A DNA stretch of 64,000 bases, taken from NCBI GenBank assembly GCA_963751695.1, contig CAVVVP010000001.1, forward strand, positions 1-64,000. Reading direction: 5' to 3'. Shown here in pieces: positions 17,246-26,595 of this stretch. The notes under the pieces were generated by a model. It was not told where the DNA came from. It made no database searches and saw only the letters and a program-made list of their open reading frames with translations. Within the stretch, counting starts at the first letter, position 1; each line of letters begins with the position of its first letter. A program made the translations under genes and the position numbers. Source of the stretch: SZUA-22 sp963751695. Its GTDB lineage: Bacteria > Bacteroidota > Ignavibacteria > Ignavibacteriales > Melioribacteraceae.

Positions 17246-18205
17246 ATGAAGAAAATTTTAGTTATTTGCGAGCAGCGTGAAGGAATTATTAAAAAAGCTT
17301 CACTGGAATCTGTAAGTGAAGCAGCAAGAATCAGCAAAGATCTTAACATCCATGTTGAAGCAGTTGTTGTTGGAGATTCAATCTCTAATATTAATGAGAT
17401 ATCAGAATGCGGTATTACTGAGATAACTCATATTAAAAATAGTTCATTATCAAATTATTCAACTTCTGCTTATGCAGATTTATTGTCAGAGTTTATCCTT
17501 GAAAGTAACTCAGATACTATTTTCCTCGCAAATACAGCACTTGGAAAAGATATTGCCCCATTCGTTGCAGTAAAAATAGATGCATGTATTGCAGGTGACT
17601 GCATAAAACTTACCATAACTGAAAATGAACTTATCGCTACCAGACCAGTCTATGCTGGTAAAGCACAGATAGATATTCGACTTGAAAGCGAAAGAAAAAT
17701 ATTTACACTTAGACCAAATGTGTTTGAACTTGAAAAAAACTCAGGTTTGGAATCCAGCATTAATAACCGAGAAATTGATGTGCTCAACTTGGCCTCCAAA
17801 GTAATAGAATTTAAGAAGAATTCTGAGAAACTTGATGTAGCTGAGGCTCAAATAATTGTGTCTGGAGGACGAGGCTTGAAAGCAGCTGAAAACTTCTCAA
17901 TGATCGAAGAGCTAGCTGAGGTATTGGGAGCTGCAACTGGAGCTTCTAGAGCTGTTGTCGATGCCGGTTGGCGTCCTCATGCCGAACAAGTCGGGCAAAC
18001 TGGTAAAACTGTTTCTCCAGATTTATATATAGCAATTGGAATTTCTGGTGCTGTACAACACCTAGCTGGCATGAGTTCCTCAAGATATATCGTTGCTGTA
18101 AATAAGGATAAAGATGCACCGATTTTTAGTGTTGCTGATTACGGGATTGTAGGAGATGCATTTGAAATTGTCCCTGCCTTAATTGAGGAGTTGAAGAAAG
18201 GTTAA
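17246..18205 (+). CDS. etfA: Electron transfer flavoprotein alpha subunit
   Basis: A 319-residue EtfA. The N-terminal half is the ETF-type Rossmann domain; the C-terminal FAD-binding domain has the conserved SGGRGLKAAENF, GASRAVVDAGW, QVGQTGKTVSPDLYIAIGISGAVQH and DAPIFSVADYGIVGD segments. Length is normal. It is in tandem with etfB, and together with the acyl-CoA ligases in this window suggests fatty-acid oxidation capacity, though no acyl-CoA dehydrogenase is present here. Confidence 0.96.
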   Translation: MKKILVICEQREGIIKKASLESVSEAARISKDLNIHVEAVVVGDSISNINEISECGITEITHIKNSSLSNYSTSAYADLLSEFILESNSDTIFLANTALGKDIAPFVAVKIDACIAGDCIKLTITENELIATRPVYAGKAQIDIRLESERKIFTLRPNVFELEKNSGLESSINNREIDVLNLASKVIEFKKNSEKLDVAEAQIIVSGGRGLKAAENFSMIEELAEVLGAATGASRAVVDAGWRPHAEQVGQTGKTVSPDLYIAIGISGAVQHLAGMSSSRYIVAVNKDKDAPIFSVADYGIVGDAFEIVPALIEELKKG

Positions 18206-18225
18206 TATTACGTTAGATTTATAAC

Positions 18226-18831
18226 ATGGATAAAATACAAGTTGAAATATTAGGATTGTCTTCAAGTCCCTCAGCTGGAGGTGCTTATGCCTTGCTTCTA
18301 CGAGAAATTTATGGAAAACGTAGACTCCCAATAATTATTGGAGCTTTCGAAGCTCAAGCAATTGCTTTAGAGCTGGAAGGAATCAGTCCACCTAGACCAT
18401 TGACTCATGATCTACTAAAATCTATTATTGATAATGTAGGTGCAACAATGACTGAAATTGTAATTGATGAACTTAGAGACAATACCTTCTTCGCAAAGAT
18501 TAATCTTGATGTTTCAACACTTCAAAACTCTGTTGATGCTCGTCCAAGCGATGCAATAGCTCTTGCAGTTAGGACTGGTGTTCCTATCTTTGTTGAAGAA
18601 GAAGTGATGAAACTTGCCTCATTTATTCCAACTGGAGATGAAGAAACTGAATTATTCAATCCTGCGGAAGATATGAAAAATGAAGACAAAAAGCATCCTA
18701 AAGTTTCAAATGAAGAAACTACATCTGCAACCCTCCAAGAACAATTAAGAGAATCAATTGAGAACGAAGACTATGAAAGAGCAGCAAAGTTAAGAGACGA
18801 GATAAATAAACTAAAAGGAACAAACAACTAA
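18226..18831 (+). CDS. Bifunctional nuclease (DUF151) domain protein with UVR motif
   Basis: A 201-residue protein. Residues 1-135 are the DUF151/bifunctional nuclease domain (LPIIIGAFEAQAIALELEG, RPLTHDLLKSI, DARPSDAIALAVRTGVPIFV). After a charged linker, residues about 165-197 form a UvrB/UvrC-type motif (QLRESIENEDYERAAKLRDE), a helical hairpin used for protein contacts. The nuclease activity is known only for plant homologues. It starts 20 bases after etfA and its stop overlaps the convergent DUF2851 gene by four bases. Confidence 0.88.
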   Translation: MDKIQVEILGLSSSPSAGGAYALLLREIYGKRRLPIIIGAFEAQAIALELEGISPPRPLTHDLLKSIIDNVGATMTEIVIDELRDNTFFAKINLDVSTLQNSVDARPSDAIALAVRTGVPIFVEEEVMKLASFIPTGDEETELFNPAEDMKNEDKKHPKVSNEETTSATLQEQLRESIENEDYERAAKLRDEINKLKGTNN

Positions 18832-20312
18832 TCTGTAAATACTTCTTTCCCTATTTCACATTCCAGGCACTTCTCTTTTGAGCAATAGTTTCGATATAAT
18901 TCAATCATACCTTGAGCATAGATACTCTTTTTTAGCAAATCTGGTGTATTAATTGCATCTGCAACTTCCTCAATTACTTTATTGCTAAACTTTTGATCGT
19001 AAGAGTTGTAGATAGCTAGAACTTTTTTGGAAAGTGTTTTATTCCCAAACACATCAAAATAGACCATGAAAAATGGGATAATAATATTGATAATTATTTC
19101 GTCGACTCGAGAAATTCCTACAAAATATTTTATTTCTTGTTTAGTCGGTTGATCAAATACAAAATGATTTTTCCAGAAACCCGAAGACCTAACAACCAAT
19201 AAATTTCTTAAAGATTTTATAAGTACACTAATATTTCTGATCTCTTCAATTTTTTTAATAATGGTGGCAATCATATTATCGAAAAGTATCATTTCAATAT
19301 ATCGAACTCCCCCGGCAATTCTAATCGTGGGAAAATTTTGAGGACGTATTCTAAAAAAATGCCAGTCAGTTTCATCAAATTTTTCACCGTCATAAAGATT
19401 TGCATTTTTTTCCCAGATTTTGAAAAGCTCCAAAGAATAATCTGATATTTCCTCCTTCGGTAAATTTCGAACTTCTGGCATTAAACCACCTACATTAAAT
19501 AGAATTGATTCTAGTACTTTTACTCTGTTTTCTACTATATTAAGTTTACTTAGAAACCTCATGTCAACAGATTGAGCTAACCGCAGCATTATGTTTTTAT
19601 TCTTTGTGTATCCTAGAGCTTCAAATAGCAACTCATAAAACAATTGCTGCCAAATAGTTTTATCCTTAAAATCCTCACTTGTAAATTTCCGACTTTCGAA
19701 ATCTGGATGGAGATCATATTTTACAATTGGTTCTTTTAAGCTCAACTCACTCAAATAAACAATTTCTTTCAAACGATGATATATTCTATTTGATTTCTTG
19801 CTTATTCTTTCAATTCCAAGACTAGATACAAACTTCTTCTTAGTTTCAAATTCAACAGCAGAAGAAACTGAAGCACATTTTATTTTTACGTTCGATTTAT
19901 CTTCTTTCTTCTTCCTGTCAACTTCCAATTTTTCTATAACTTGTCGATCTAAGAATGGTGTAAGGCAAATTGAGGGAACTTTCCTTCCATCCTTAGTATA
20001 CACGTAATGTTGGTTACTCCTATTGAGAAGACTGATATGAAGAACGACTTTATTGTGTTTTACATCAATATTATGTCCATGAGATTTCCAACTGCTATAA
20101 TCAGTATCGATCTCTATATCTCCCACATAAACAAGATTTCCTATTCTAATACGCGAATTAAGAAAGTCGGGGCCGGCAGAATCGGAATTAAGGTAGCCAG
20201 GATCAAGAACGGAAATTTTATCTCCGCTACCGGTGCTTAAACTTGAAGTAAAAGTCTGATTAGACCATATTTTGTAGAGAGCTGATTCATCAATATTAGA
20301 CAGCTTTTTCAT
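18828..20312 (-). CDS. DUF2851 family protein
   Basis: A 494-residue protein of a family seen mainly in Bacteroidota/Chlorobi. Supporting segments are ALYKIWSNQTF, GYLNSDSAGPDFLNSRIRIG, VGDIEIDTDYSSWKSHGH and HNKVVLHISL in the first 110 residues; C-terminal cysteines (YCSKEKCLECEIG) may bind metal. The N-terminal core has acidic and His residues compatible with a nuclease-like fold, but the function is unknown. It lies next to pyrF on the same strand with a gap of 100 bases. Confidence 0.85.
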   Translation of the reverse strand: MKKLSNIDESALYKIWSNQTFTSSLSTGSGDKISVLDPGYLNSDSAGPDFLNSRIRIGNLVYVGDIEIDTDYSSWKSHGHNIDVKHNKVVLHISLLNRSNQHYVYTKDGRKVPSICLTPFLDRQVIEKLEVDRKKKEDKSNVKIKCASVSSAVEFETKKKFVSSLGIERISKKSNRIYHRLKEIVYLSELSLKEPIVKYDLHPDFESRKFTSEDFKDKTIWQQLFYELLFEALGYTKNKNIMLRLAQSVDMRFLSKLNIVENRVKVLESILFNVGGLMPEVRNLPKEEISDYSLELFKIWEKNANLYDGEKFDETDWHFFRIRPQNFPTIRIAGGVRYIEMILFDNMIATIIKKIEEIRNISVLIKSLRNLLVVRSSGFWKNHFVFDQPTKQEIKYFVGISRVDEIIINIIIPFFMVYFDVFGNKTLSKKVLAIYNSYDQKFSNKVIEEVADAINTPDLLKKSIYAQGMIELYRNYCSKEKCLECEIGKEVFTD

Positions 20313-20412
20313 CTTTCTAATCTAATAATCATAAAGTATTTCGTGTCAAGTTCACACAATTAAAATACAACTATTCAAGCTAAATCGCTATCAGATGAAT
20401 AAGAGCAAGAAT

Positions 20413-21216
20413 TTAGCATTCTCGAATTTCTTTATTATACTCCTCTAAAACCTTTCGACTTGCATTGGCATAATTCTCAGAGCCATCTGCATAAAGTAGT
20501 GCACGGCTTACGTTAATAATATAATTCTTATTTGAGTATTCTTTGAAAGTGGATACAATCCCCTTTAGGTCACCTCCTTGTGCTCCCACACCGGGTAAAA
20601 GAACAAAAAGGTTACCGAAATTAGAAATATTCCCTTTCAACTCTTCCAGATTTGTTGCTCCAAAAACTATTCCGCAATTATTGAAGGAATTCCATGAATT
20701 AACTTTATTAATTACTTCCTGATAAACTTTTTTCCCTGAAGTTAGCTCAAGCTTTTCAAAATCATGAGATCCTGGATTTGATGTAAGCGCGAGTATAAAA
20801 TTGATTTTATCTTTATAATCTAAGAAGGGTTGGAGTGAATCTCTTCCCATGTAAGGATTAAGAGTGGACGCATCAAGATTATAATGATTGAAAAGGGATT
20901 GAGCATACATTTGAGAGGTATTACCTATGTCTCCCCTTTTTGCATCACCAATTACAAGAATATTATCCGGAATTATTTCAAGAGTCTGAGCAAGCATTTT
21001 CATTCCCTCTGGGCCTGCTTCTTCATAAAATGCAAAATTTATTTTATATGCTGCAGCAAGCTCACATGTTGTTTCGATAATGCATCTATTGAATTCCAAG
21101 ACTCCATTTTTATCAACAGATAAATGCTTTGGTATTTTATTCTTATCAGTATCCAGTCCGACACATATATGATATCCATTATTAAGTCTCATATAAAGTT
21201 TTTCTTGTGCAGTCAT
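20413..21216 (-). CDS. pyrF: Orotidine 5'-phosphate decarboxylase
   Basis: The last step of UMP synthesis: OMP to UMP plus CO2. At 267 residues it belongs to the longer subfamily 2. The substrate and catalytic residues are in VGLDTD near residue 20 and DAKRGDIGNTSQMYA near residue 90 (Asp-Lys pair), with NPYMGRDSL further on. It is the last gene of the mre/rod cluster, 11 bases after rodA. Confidence 0.94.
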   Translation of the reverse strand: MTAQEKLYMRLNNGYHICVGLDTDKNKIPKHLSVDKNGVLEFNRCIIETTCELAAAYKINFAFYEEAGPEGMKMLAQTLEIIPDNILVIGDAKRGDIGNTSQMYAQSLFNHYNLDASTLNPYMGRDSLQPFLDYKDKINFILALTSNPGSHDFEKLELTSGKKVYQEVINKVNSWNSFNNCGIVFGATNLEELKGNISNFGNLFVLLPGVGAQGGDLKGIVSTFKEYSNKNYIINVSRALLYADGSENYANASRKVLEEYNKEIREC

Positions 21217-21227
21217 TTTCTCTCTAA

Positions 21228-22457
21228 TTATGTATGATATTTTCTATTTTTATATATATTAAATGCAATTGCAAGCAGTACCATATTGGTAATTAATGAG
21301 CTTCCTCCGTAACTAATAAATGGAAGCGGTAAACCAATTACTGGAGTTATTCCTAAATTCATTCCAATATTTATTGCAAAATGGACAAAGAATAGTGTTA
21401 AAATTCCAACTACAACAAGTTTATCAAAATTATCACCTGCGTATACTGTAAAGTTGAGAAGCCTAATAAAGATCAATAAAAACAGTCCAATAACAATGAT
21501 ACTGCCTATAAATCCAAACTCTTCTCCAACCACGCAGAATATAAAATCTGTCCATTGCTCTGGAATAAAGCGAAGCTGAGTTTGATTTCCTTGCATGAAA
21601 CCTTTCCCCATCAATCCACCAGAACCAATTGCCACTTGTGCTTGTAGTGCATTATATCCAGAACCCAAAGGATCAGATGTTGGATCAACAAACGATAATA
21701 GTCGATTTACTTGGTGTGGTTTTAAAACTTTTAGAATCAATTCGAAAGCAAAACCTGCTGCTAAATTTATTACGAATACAGTTCCACTTGTAAAAAGATC
21801 TTGTTTGAAAAAAAATAGTGCTACAAGAACTGCTACAAGTGCAAATAGAAACATGGGTGTGCCGAATAAGGAAGCAAAGAGAATTACGGCTGGAGAAACA
21901 ACTACAAAAATTCCGAACAAATTGATGCCGCTCCAAAAAATCATAACCATACTTATGCTAATGTAGACAATTGCGGTACCCATATCAGGTTCCATAAGAA
22001 TTAGTAAAATTGGAATGAGACTAATGCTAACCGAATAGAATAGTTCCTTAAGATTATTGATATCTCTTTTTTGTGCTGTTAACCAGTGGGCAAGAAATAG
22101 AATCATACCTATTTTAGCAAACTCAGATGGTTGGAATCCAATTGGGCCAATACTCATCCAACTTTTAGCCCCATAGACGGTTTTACCAATAAACAAAACA
22201 GCAATTAAAAGTAAGAGCGAAAATAAGAATGATGGAAGGGCTATCACTCTAAAAGATCTAGCTGGAAGATAATACACCACAAAAAAAACTAATACGGCTA
22301 CTAAAGAAAATACGAATTGTTTATTGAAGTTGCCTTTCGCAGTTGGATGATTAAATGTTGAACTTAAAATTGCTAAAAGTCCAAATCCAATAAGTGCAAT
22401 AGCAGATAGGAACATCACTAGATCAAATTTATCCTTTATATGATAATTTATTTTCAT
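21228..22457 (-). CDS. rodA: Rod shape-determining protein RodA (SEDS glycosyltransferase)
   Basis: A 409-residue integral membrane protein with about ten hydrophobic helices. SEDS-family marks are GAKSWMSIGPIGFQPSEFAK near residue 95, VIGLPLPFISYGGSS near the C-terminus, and the extracellular segment QLRFIPEQWTDFIFCVVGEEFGF. RodA polymerises lipid II in the elongasome together with the PBP2 encoded immediately upstream (10-base gap). Confidence 0.95.
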   Translation of the reverse strand: MKINYHIKDKFDLVMFLSAIALIGFGLLAILSSTFNHPTAKGNFNKQFVFSLVAVLVFFVVYYLPARSFRVIALPSFLFSLLLLIAVLFIGKTVYGAKSWMSIGPIGFQPSEFAKIGMILFLAHWLTAQKRDINNLKELFYSVSISLIPILLILMEPDMGTAIVYISISMVMIFWSGINLFGIFVVVSPAVILFASLFGTPMFLFALVAVLVALFFFKQDLFTSGTVFVINLAAGFAFELILKVLKPHQVNRLLSFVDPTSDPLGSGYNALQAQVAIGSGGLMGKGFMQGNQTQLRFIPEQWTDFIFCVVGEEFGFIGSIIVIGLFLLIFIRLLNFTVYAGDNFDKLVVVGILTLFFVHFAINIGMNLGITPVIGLPLPFISYGGSSLITNMVLLAIAFNIYKNRKYHT

Positions 22458-22467
22458 AATGTTTCAA

Positions 22468-24252
22468 TTAATTTGAGGTAAATAAATTCATCTTCTGATT
22501 ACTTGGTTGAAGATAAGCTTTGATAACTTTTTGAGCAACCGGTGCTGCATAAGTACTTCCGTATCCAACATTTTCTACAATTACAGCAACAGCAATCTTA
22601 GGATTTTCGTAAGGCGCAAAAGCAATAAACAAGGCATGATCTTCCCCATGTGGATTTTGAGCAGTTCCTGTTTTACCGCAGATTTCAATATCCTTCAATC
22701 GGATCCAACGTCCAGTACCTTCACCTTGCACAACATCATACATTCCTTTACGAACAATATCGAACGAATTTTTGCTAACACCAACTTGAATTGAATCATA
22801 CTCAAAAGGGATATAGTTGTTAGTCTGACTCTCGATATAACCCCTTACCAAATGTGGTGTTTTACTTTTTCCATAATTGGCCAGCAAAGCAGCGTACTGC
22901 GCAAGTTGAAGTGGTGTAGTTAAAATTTCCCCTTGACCAATTCCTAGACTAAGTAAATTACCGTTCGTCCATTTACCTTTTCCATAAACTCTATCGTAAT
23001 ATTCTTTACTTGGTATCAAACCAGCAAATTCTTGACCAATATCAACTTTCGTTTTATCTCCAAAATGAAACAGCTTGCTATATTTATAAAGATTGTCGAT
23101 ACCGAGTTTTAGAATAAGCTGATAGAAATAAGTATTACATGATTTTTCAATCGCGGAAATCATGCTTACTCGTCCATGAACATGAGTGCATTTGAAAAAA
23201 CGATTTCCAAATCGTAATCCACCTTTACAGTTTATTGAAAAATTTTTAGTTACAAGATTTTCCTCTAGAGCTGCAACAGCTATCAACATTTTGAAAGTTG
23301 ATCCAGGAGGATTTCTCGTCATTGCTGCTCTGTTAAACAAAGGTTTAGTTGTGTCCTGAGAAAGAGTATCCCAAATTGAACTTGAAGTTACGGAAGCAAA
23401 CTTCGATAAATCATAACTCGGCGCACTTACGAAAGCCAACACTTCTCCACTTTCTGGCTCGATTGCAACTAAGGCTCCTGAGTATTCTGAAAAAGCTTCT
23501 TCTGCAGTAATCTGAGCTTGTTTATCAATTGTGAGTATAAGATCATTTCCTTTGACGGGCGGAATATCCTCTGCGCCTCCCTCATATTTCCCGACAATCT
23601 TCTGTCTTGAGTTGACAACAAAAAATTCCTTTCCTTTTGCTCCTCGAAGAAATTCTTCATATGCTTTTTCGATTCCACTTGAGCCTACATAGTCGCCCAT
23701 TGAGTAGATATCTTTCATTGTTGTTAAAGTTTTCTGATCTATCTCTTTTGTATAGCCAAAAGCATGCGATCCTATTACGCCAAAAGAATAATCCCTTTGC
23801 GTTTGAACTATGTAGTCTACCCCTGGAAGTCGGTCTTGGTTTTCATCGACCCAGCCAATGGCACTATTATTAACGTTTCTCATTATGTTTCTCGGAGAAT
23901 AACGAGAAAACCTTTTATTCTTCGTTAATATTTGATCAACATAACCTGAATCAACTTCCAATATTCTTTCAATTCTAGAAGTGTTCTCAGATTTATAAGT
24001 ATCTGGAGTTATCTGAAGAATAAATGAGGCTTTGTTTCCAACTAATAGATTAACATTCCGATCATACAATAATCCTCTTGCTGGGTTTATAGTTACAGTT
24101 TTTATACTATTCTCGTTGGACTTTTCCTCATACTTATCTCTATTTAGAAGTTGCATTCTAAAAAGCTGAAAAATCAGTATTGAAGCAAATCCAACAATGA
24201 TGAAGAAAAATATTTGTTTTCTTATAGGAGAACCGAAATAATTTACTTCCAT
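22468..24252 (-). CDS. mrdA: Penicillin-binding protein 2 (elongasome transpeptidase)
   Basis: A 594-residue class B PBP. One N-terminal membrane helix (residues 13-32) is followed by the dimerisation region and the transpeptidase domain with PGSTFKM (active Ser-x2-Lys, near residue 315), SCNTY (Ser-x-Asn, near 370) and CGKTGTAQNPHG (Lys-Thr-Gly, near 530). It crosslinks peptidoglycan during cell elongation with RodA and MreBCD. The ATG overlaps the mreD stop (TAATG). Confidence 0.95.
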   Translation of the reverse strand: MEVNYFGSPIRKQIFFFIIVGFASILIFQLFRMQLLNRDKYEEKSNENSIKTVTINPARGLLYDRNVNLLVGNKASFILQITPDTYKSENTSRIERILEVDSGYVDQILTKNKRFSRYSPRNIMRNVNNSAIGWVDENQDRLPGVDYIVQTQRDYSFGVIGSHAFGYTKEIDQKTLTTMKDIYSMGDYVGSSGIEKAYEEFLRGAKGKEFFVVNSRQKIVGKYEGGAEDIPPVKGNDLILTIDKQAQITAEEAFSEYSGALVAIEPESGEVLAFVSAPSYDLSKFASVTSSSIWDTLSQDTTKPLFNRAAMTRNPPGSTFKMLIAVAALEENLVTKNFSINCKGGLRFGNRFFKCTHVHGRVSMISAIEKSCNTYFYQLILKLGIDNLYKYSKLFHFGDKTKVDIGQEFAGLIPSKEYYDRVYGKGKWTNGNLLSLGIGQGEILTTPLQLAQYAALLANYGKSKTPHLVRGYIESQTNNYIPFEYDSIQVGVSKNSFDIVRKGMYDVVQGEGTGRWIRLKDIEICGKTGTAQNPHGEDHALFIAFAPYENPKIAVAVIVENVGYGSTYAAPVAQKVIKAYLQPSNQKMNLFTSN

Positions 24253-24731
24253 TATCTTTTCCCAACTAATAATGTAAAAGCAATAGCGACAAGCGAGGTA
24301 TAGAGTGCCGGGAATATTCCATTAATAAATAATAGAGAAAGAATATTTAATTCTATTTCTGCGGAGCCAAGAACGGCATAGAAAAATGAATTGATAAACG
24401 CACATAGGAAAACTATACTAACAAAGATTCTAAGATTAGAAAATATCTCTTCGTATTCTTCTTTATAAAAGTATCCAGCAATAAAAGCTGCAAGGGTTTT
24501 TGAAAACATTGCACTTCCTATCAACCCACCTGAGAAAACATCAAAAAAGAATCCAACAACAAACCCAAAGATTGAACCCTTAGATTGTCCAAATTTCATA
24601 GTAAAAATTACAACATAGATCAAAACTAGATCTGGTATAATCCCATTAATTGAAATGAATGGTACAAATGTAAACTGTAAAGTTATAAGTACAATTAGTA
24701 TTAGTATTGATTTTGTAATTTCAGCAATCAT
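24252..24731 (-). CDS. mreD: Rod shape-determining protein MreD
   Basis: A 159-residue protein with five predicted membrane helices, lying between mreC and mrdA. The sequence is poorly conserved as usual for MreD; the call rests on PDLVLIYVVIF, the size, the helix count and its exact place in the mreBCD-mrdA-rodA order. It overlaps mrdA by one base. Confidence 0.88.
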   Translation of the reverse strand: MIAEITKSILILIVLITLQFTFVPFISINGIIPDLVLIYVVIFTMKFGQSKGSIFGFVVGFFFDVFSGGLIGSAMFSKTLAAFIAGYFYKEEYEEIFSNLRIFVSIVFLCAFINSFFYAVLGSAEIELNILSLLFINGIFPALYTSLVAIAFTLLVGKR

Positions 24732-25562
24732 TTAATCTTTTAATAGGTTTAATTCAAGATCATCAATTTGCACACTCTTTACTTCCTTCAAAACAAATAC
24801 ATTCCTTGAAGTCATCACATCAGAAAATGGTTGAATTATAACATTACTCAGTATTCCAGAGATATTCGACTCCTTTTTAACAACCAATCCAATAGGAATT
24901 GAGGCTGGCAAAATAGTACTAAGAGTTGATGTTACCACCCTATCTCCCCTGTCAATGTTTGCGGTTGTTGGGATATTGTGCATCACCAAATTTTGACCGT
25001 TCCAGTAAATAACCCCATCGATGTTACTTCGCTGAATAGTCCCAGAGATCTTGAAGGATGCATTATGGAGCGTTCTGATAATAGAAAAATTTTCCTCTAC
25101 TTCTATAACGACTCCAACCAATCCATTATTGTCTATTACCGGCATGCTTCTAAGCACTCCGTCACCCCAACCAGAATTTACAATAAAATTGCCTTGAATA
25201 TTTGAATAATTTTTTGCGATTATTGTTGTTGGGATAAGCTGACTAACACTTTGTTCTTTGAAACCGAGTAACTCTTTTAATTCTTCATTTTCTAAAGCGC
25301 GGTCGCGAAGCATATTTAGTTTTAGCATTAGCTCAGCATTAAGTTTTCGTTGCACCCTGAGCTCTTCTGAATCGCTAAAAAATTCTTGGATTTCAGAAGA
25401 TAAGTTCATAAGAAATGTGAAAGTACCAAATGCATATGATCTGATTTTTTGAACTTGTTGGCCGGAATTTTGGGGAAGAAGTATTAGGGAAATTAGTAGA
25501 AGAATGACTAGTAAGATGTATTCCTTAGACCTGCTAAATAATTTCCTAAATAGTGATTCCAT
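24732..25562 (-). CDS. mreC: Rod shape-determining protein MreC
   Basis: A 276-residue protein with one N-terminal membrane helix (residues 14-30), a coiled coil (about 55-100) and a periplasmic double beta-barrel (VIAKNYSNIQGNFIVNSG, GLVGVVIEV, RGDRVVTSTLSTILPASIPI). It links MreB in the cytoplasm to the PBP2/RodA synthase. The ATG overlaps the mreB stop (TAATG), consistent with translational coupling. Confidence 0.93.
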   Translation of the reverse strand: MESLFRKLFSRSKEYILLVILLLISLILLPQNSGQQVQKIRSYAFGTFTFLMNLSSEIQEFFSDSEELRVQRKLNAELMLKLNMLRDRALENEELKELLGFKEQSVSQLIPTTIIAKNYSNIQGNFIVNSGWGDGVLRSMPVIDNNGLVGVVIEVEENFSIIRTLHNASFKISGTIQRSNIDGVIYWNGQNLVMHNIPTTANIDRGDRVVTSTLSTILPASIPIGLVVKKESNISGILSNVIIQPFSDVMTSRNVFVLKEVKSVQIDDLELNLLKD

Positions 25563-26587
25563 TAGTAGCTTCTTTTACGTATGAAGACCTTTGAATACTT
25601 ATTGATATTTTCAATTGTTTTTCCTGATCCTCTTACAACTGCTGTTAGTGGATCTTCTGCAACATGCACTGGTAAGTTTGTTTCCATCTTAATTCTTTCG
25701 TCTAAGCCTTTGAGTAGAGCACCACCACCGGTTAACATAACGCCTCGATCAAGGATATCCGCTGAAAGTTCAGGGGGAGTTCTTTCAAGTGTCTGTTTTA
25801 TGGATTCGACAATCTGCGTTACATTTTCGTTTAATGCTTCCCTTATTTCAACAGAACTTACTTCGGTGGTTTTTGGGATTCCACCCACAAGATCACGTCC
25901 TTTTACTTGGATAGTAACTTCCTCCTTAAGTGGCATTGCTGAGCCAACTTCACACTTTATTTTTTCAGCTGTGCGTTCACCTACCAGCAAGTTATAGTTC
26001 TTCTTAAAGAATTGCAAAACTGCATTGTTCATCTCATCGCCAGCTATTCGAACAGACTCCTGCGTAACTATACCTGCTAAGGAGATAACAGCAATTTCAG
26101 TAGTGCCACCCCCAATATCAACTATCATGTTACCTTCTGCTGCTTCTACATCAATCCCAACTCCTATTGCAGCAGCCATAGGTTCAAATAGCAGATGAAC
26201 TTCTTTTGCACCGGCATGTTCGGCACTATCCCTTACTGCTCGTTTTTCAACTTCAGTAACACCACTTGGAATTGCAACAACAATCCTTCTACTAGAGAAT
26301 ACTCCAGAGCTAACTTTTTTTATAAATGCACGAATCATTCCTTCAGCAATCTCGAAATCAGCAATAACACCATCGCGCATAGGTCTAGAAACTTTAATTT
26401 CTCTATGCTCACGACCTTGCATCATTTTAGCTTCATTACCTATTGCAATGATTCTTTTGGTATTTGTATCAAATGCAACTATGGATGGTTCGTTTAGGAC
26501 AATCCCTTTTCCCTTAACTGCAATAAGAGTGTTGGCTGTTCCGAGATCCATCGCAATGTCGGTTGAAAAAAAGTCAAAGATTCCCAT
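25562..26587 (-). CDS. mreB: Rod shape-determining protein MreB (bacterial actin)
   Basis: A 341-residue actin-fold ATPase that organises lateral wall synthesis. Phosphate-binding loops are DLGTANTLI near residue 15 and DIGGGTTEIAV near 165; the adenosine motif MLTGGGALLKGL is near 288. Very highly conserved. It is the first of the mreBCD-mrdA-rodA set and starts eight bases after purH. Confidence 0.97.
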   Translation of the reverse strand: MGIFDFFSTDIAMDLGTANTLIAVKGKGIVLNEPSIVAFDTNTKRIIAIGNEAKMMQGREHREIKVSRPMRDGVIADFEIAEGMIRAFIKKVSSGVFSSRRIVVAIPSGVTEVEKRAVRDSAEHAGAKEVHLLFEPMAAAIGVGIDVEAAEGNMIVDIGGGTTEIAVISLAGIVTQESVRIAGDEMNNAVLQFFKKNYNLLVGERTAEKIKCEVGSAMPLKEEVTIQVKGRDLVGGIPKTTEVSSVEIREALNENVTQIVESIKQTLERTPPELSADILDRGVMLTGGGALLKGLDERIKMETNLPVHVAEDPLTAVVRGSGKTIENINKYSKVFIRKRSY

Positions 26588-26595
26588 AGATATCC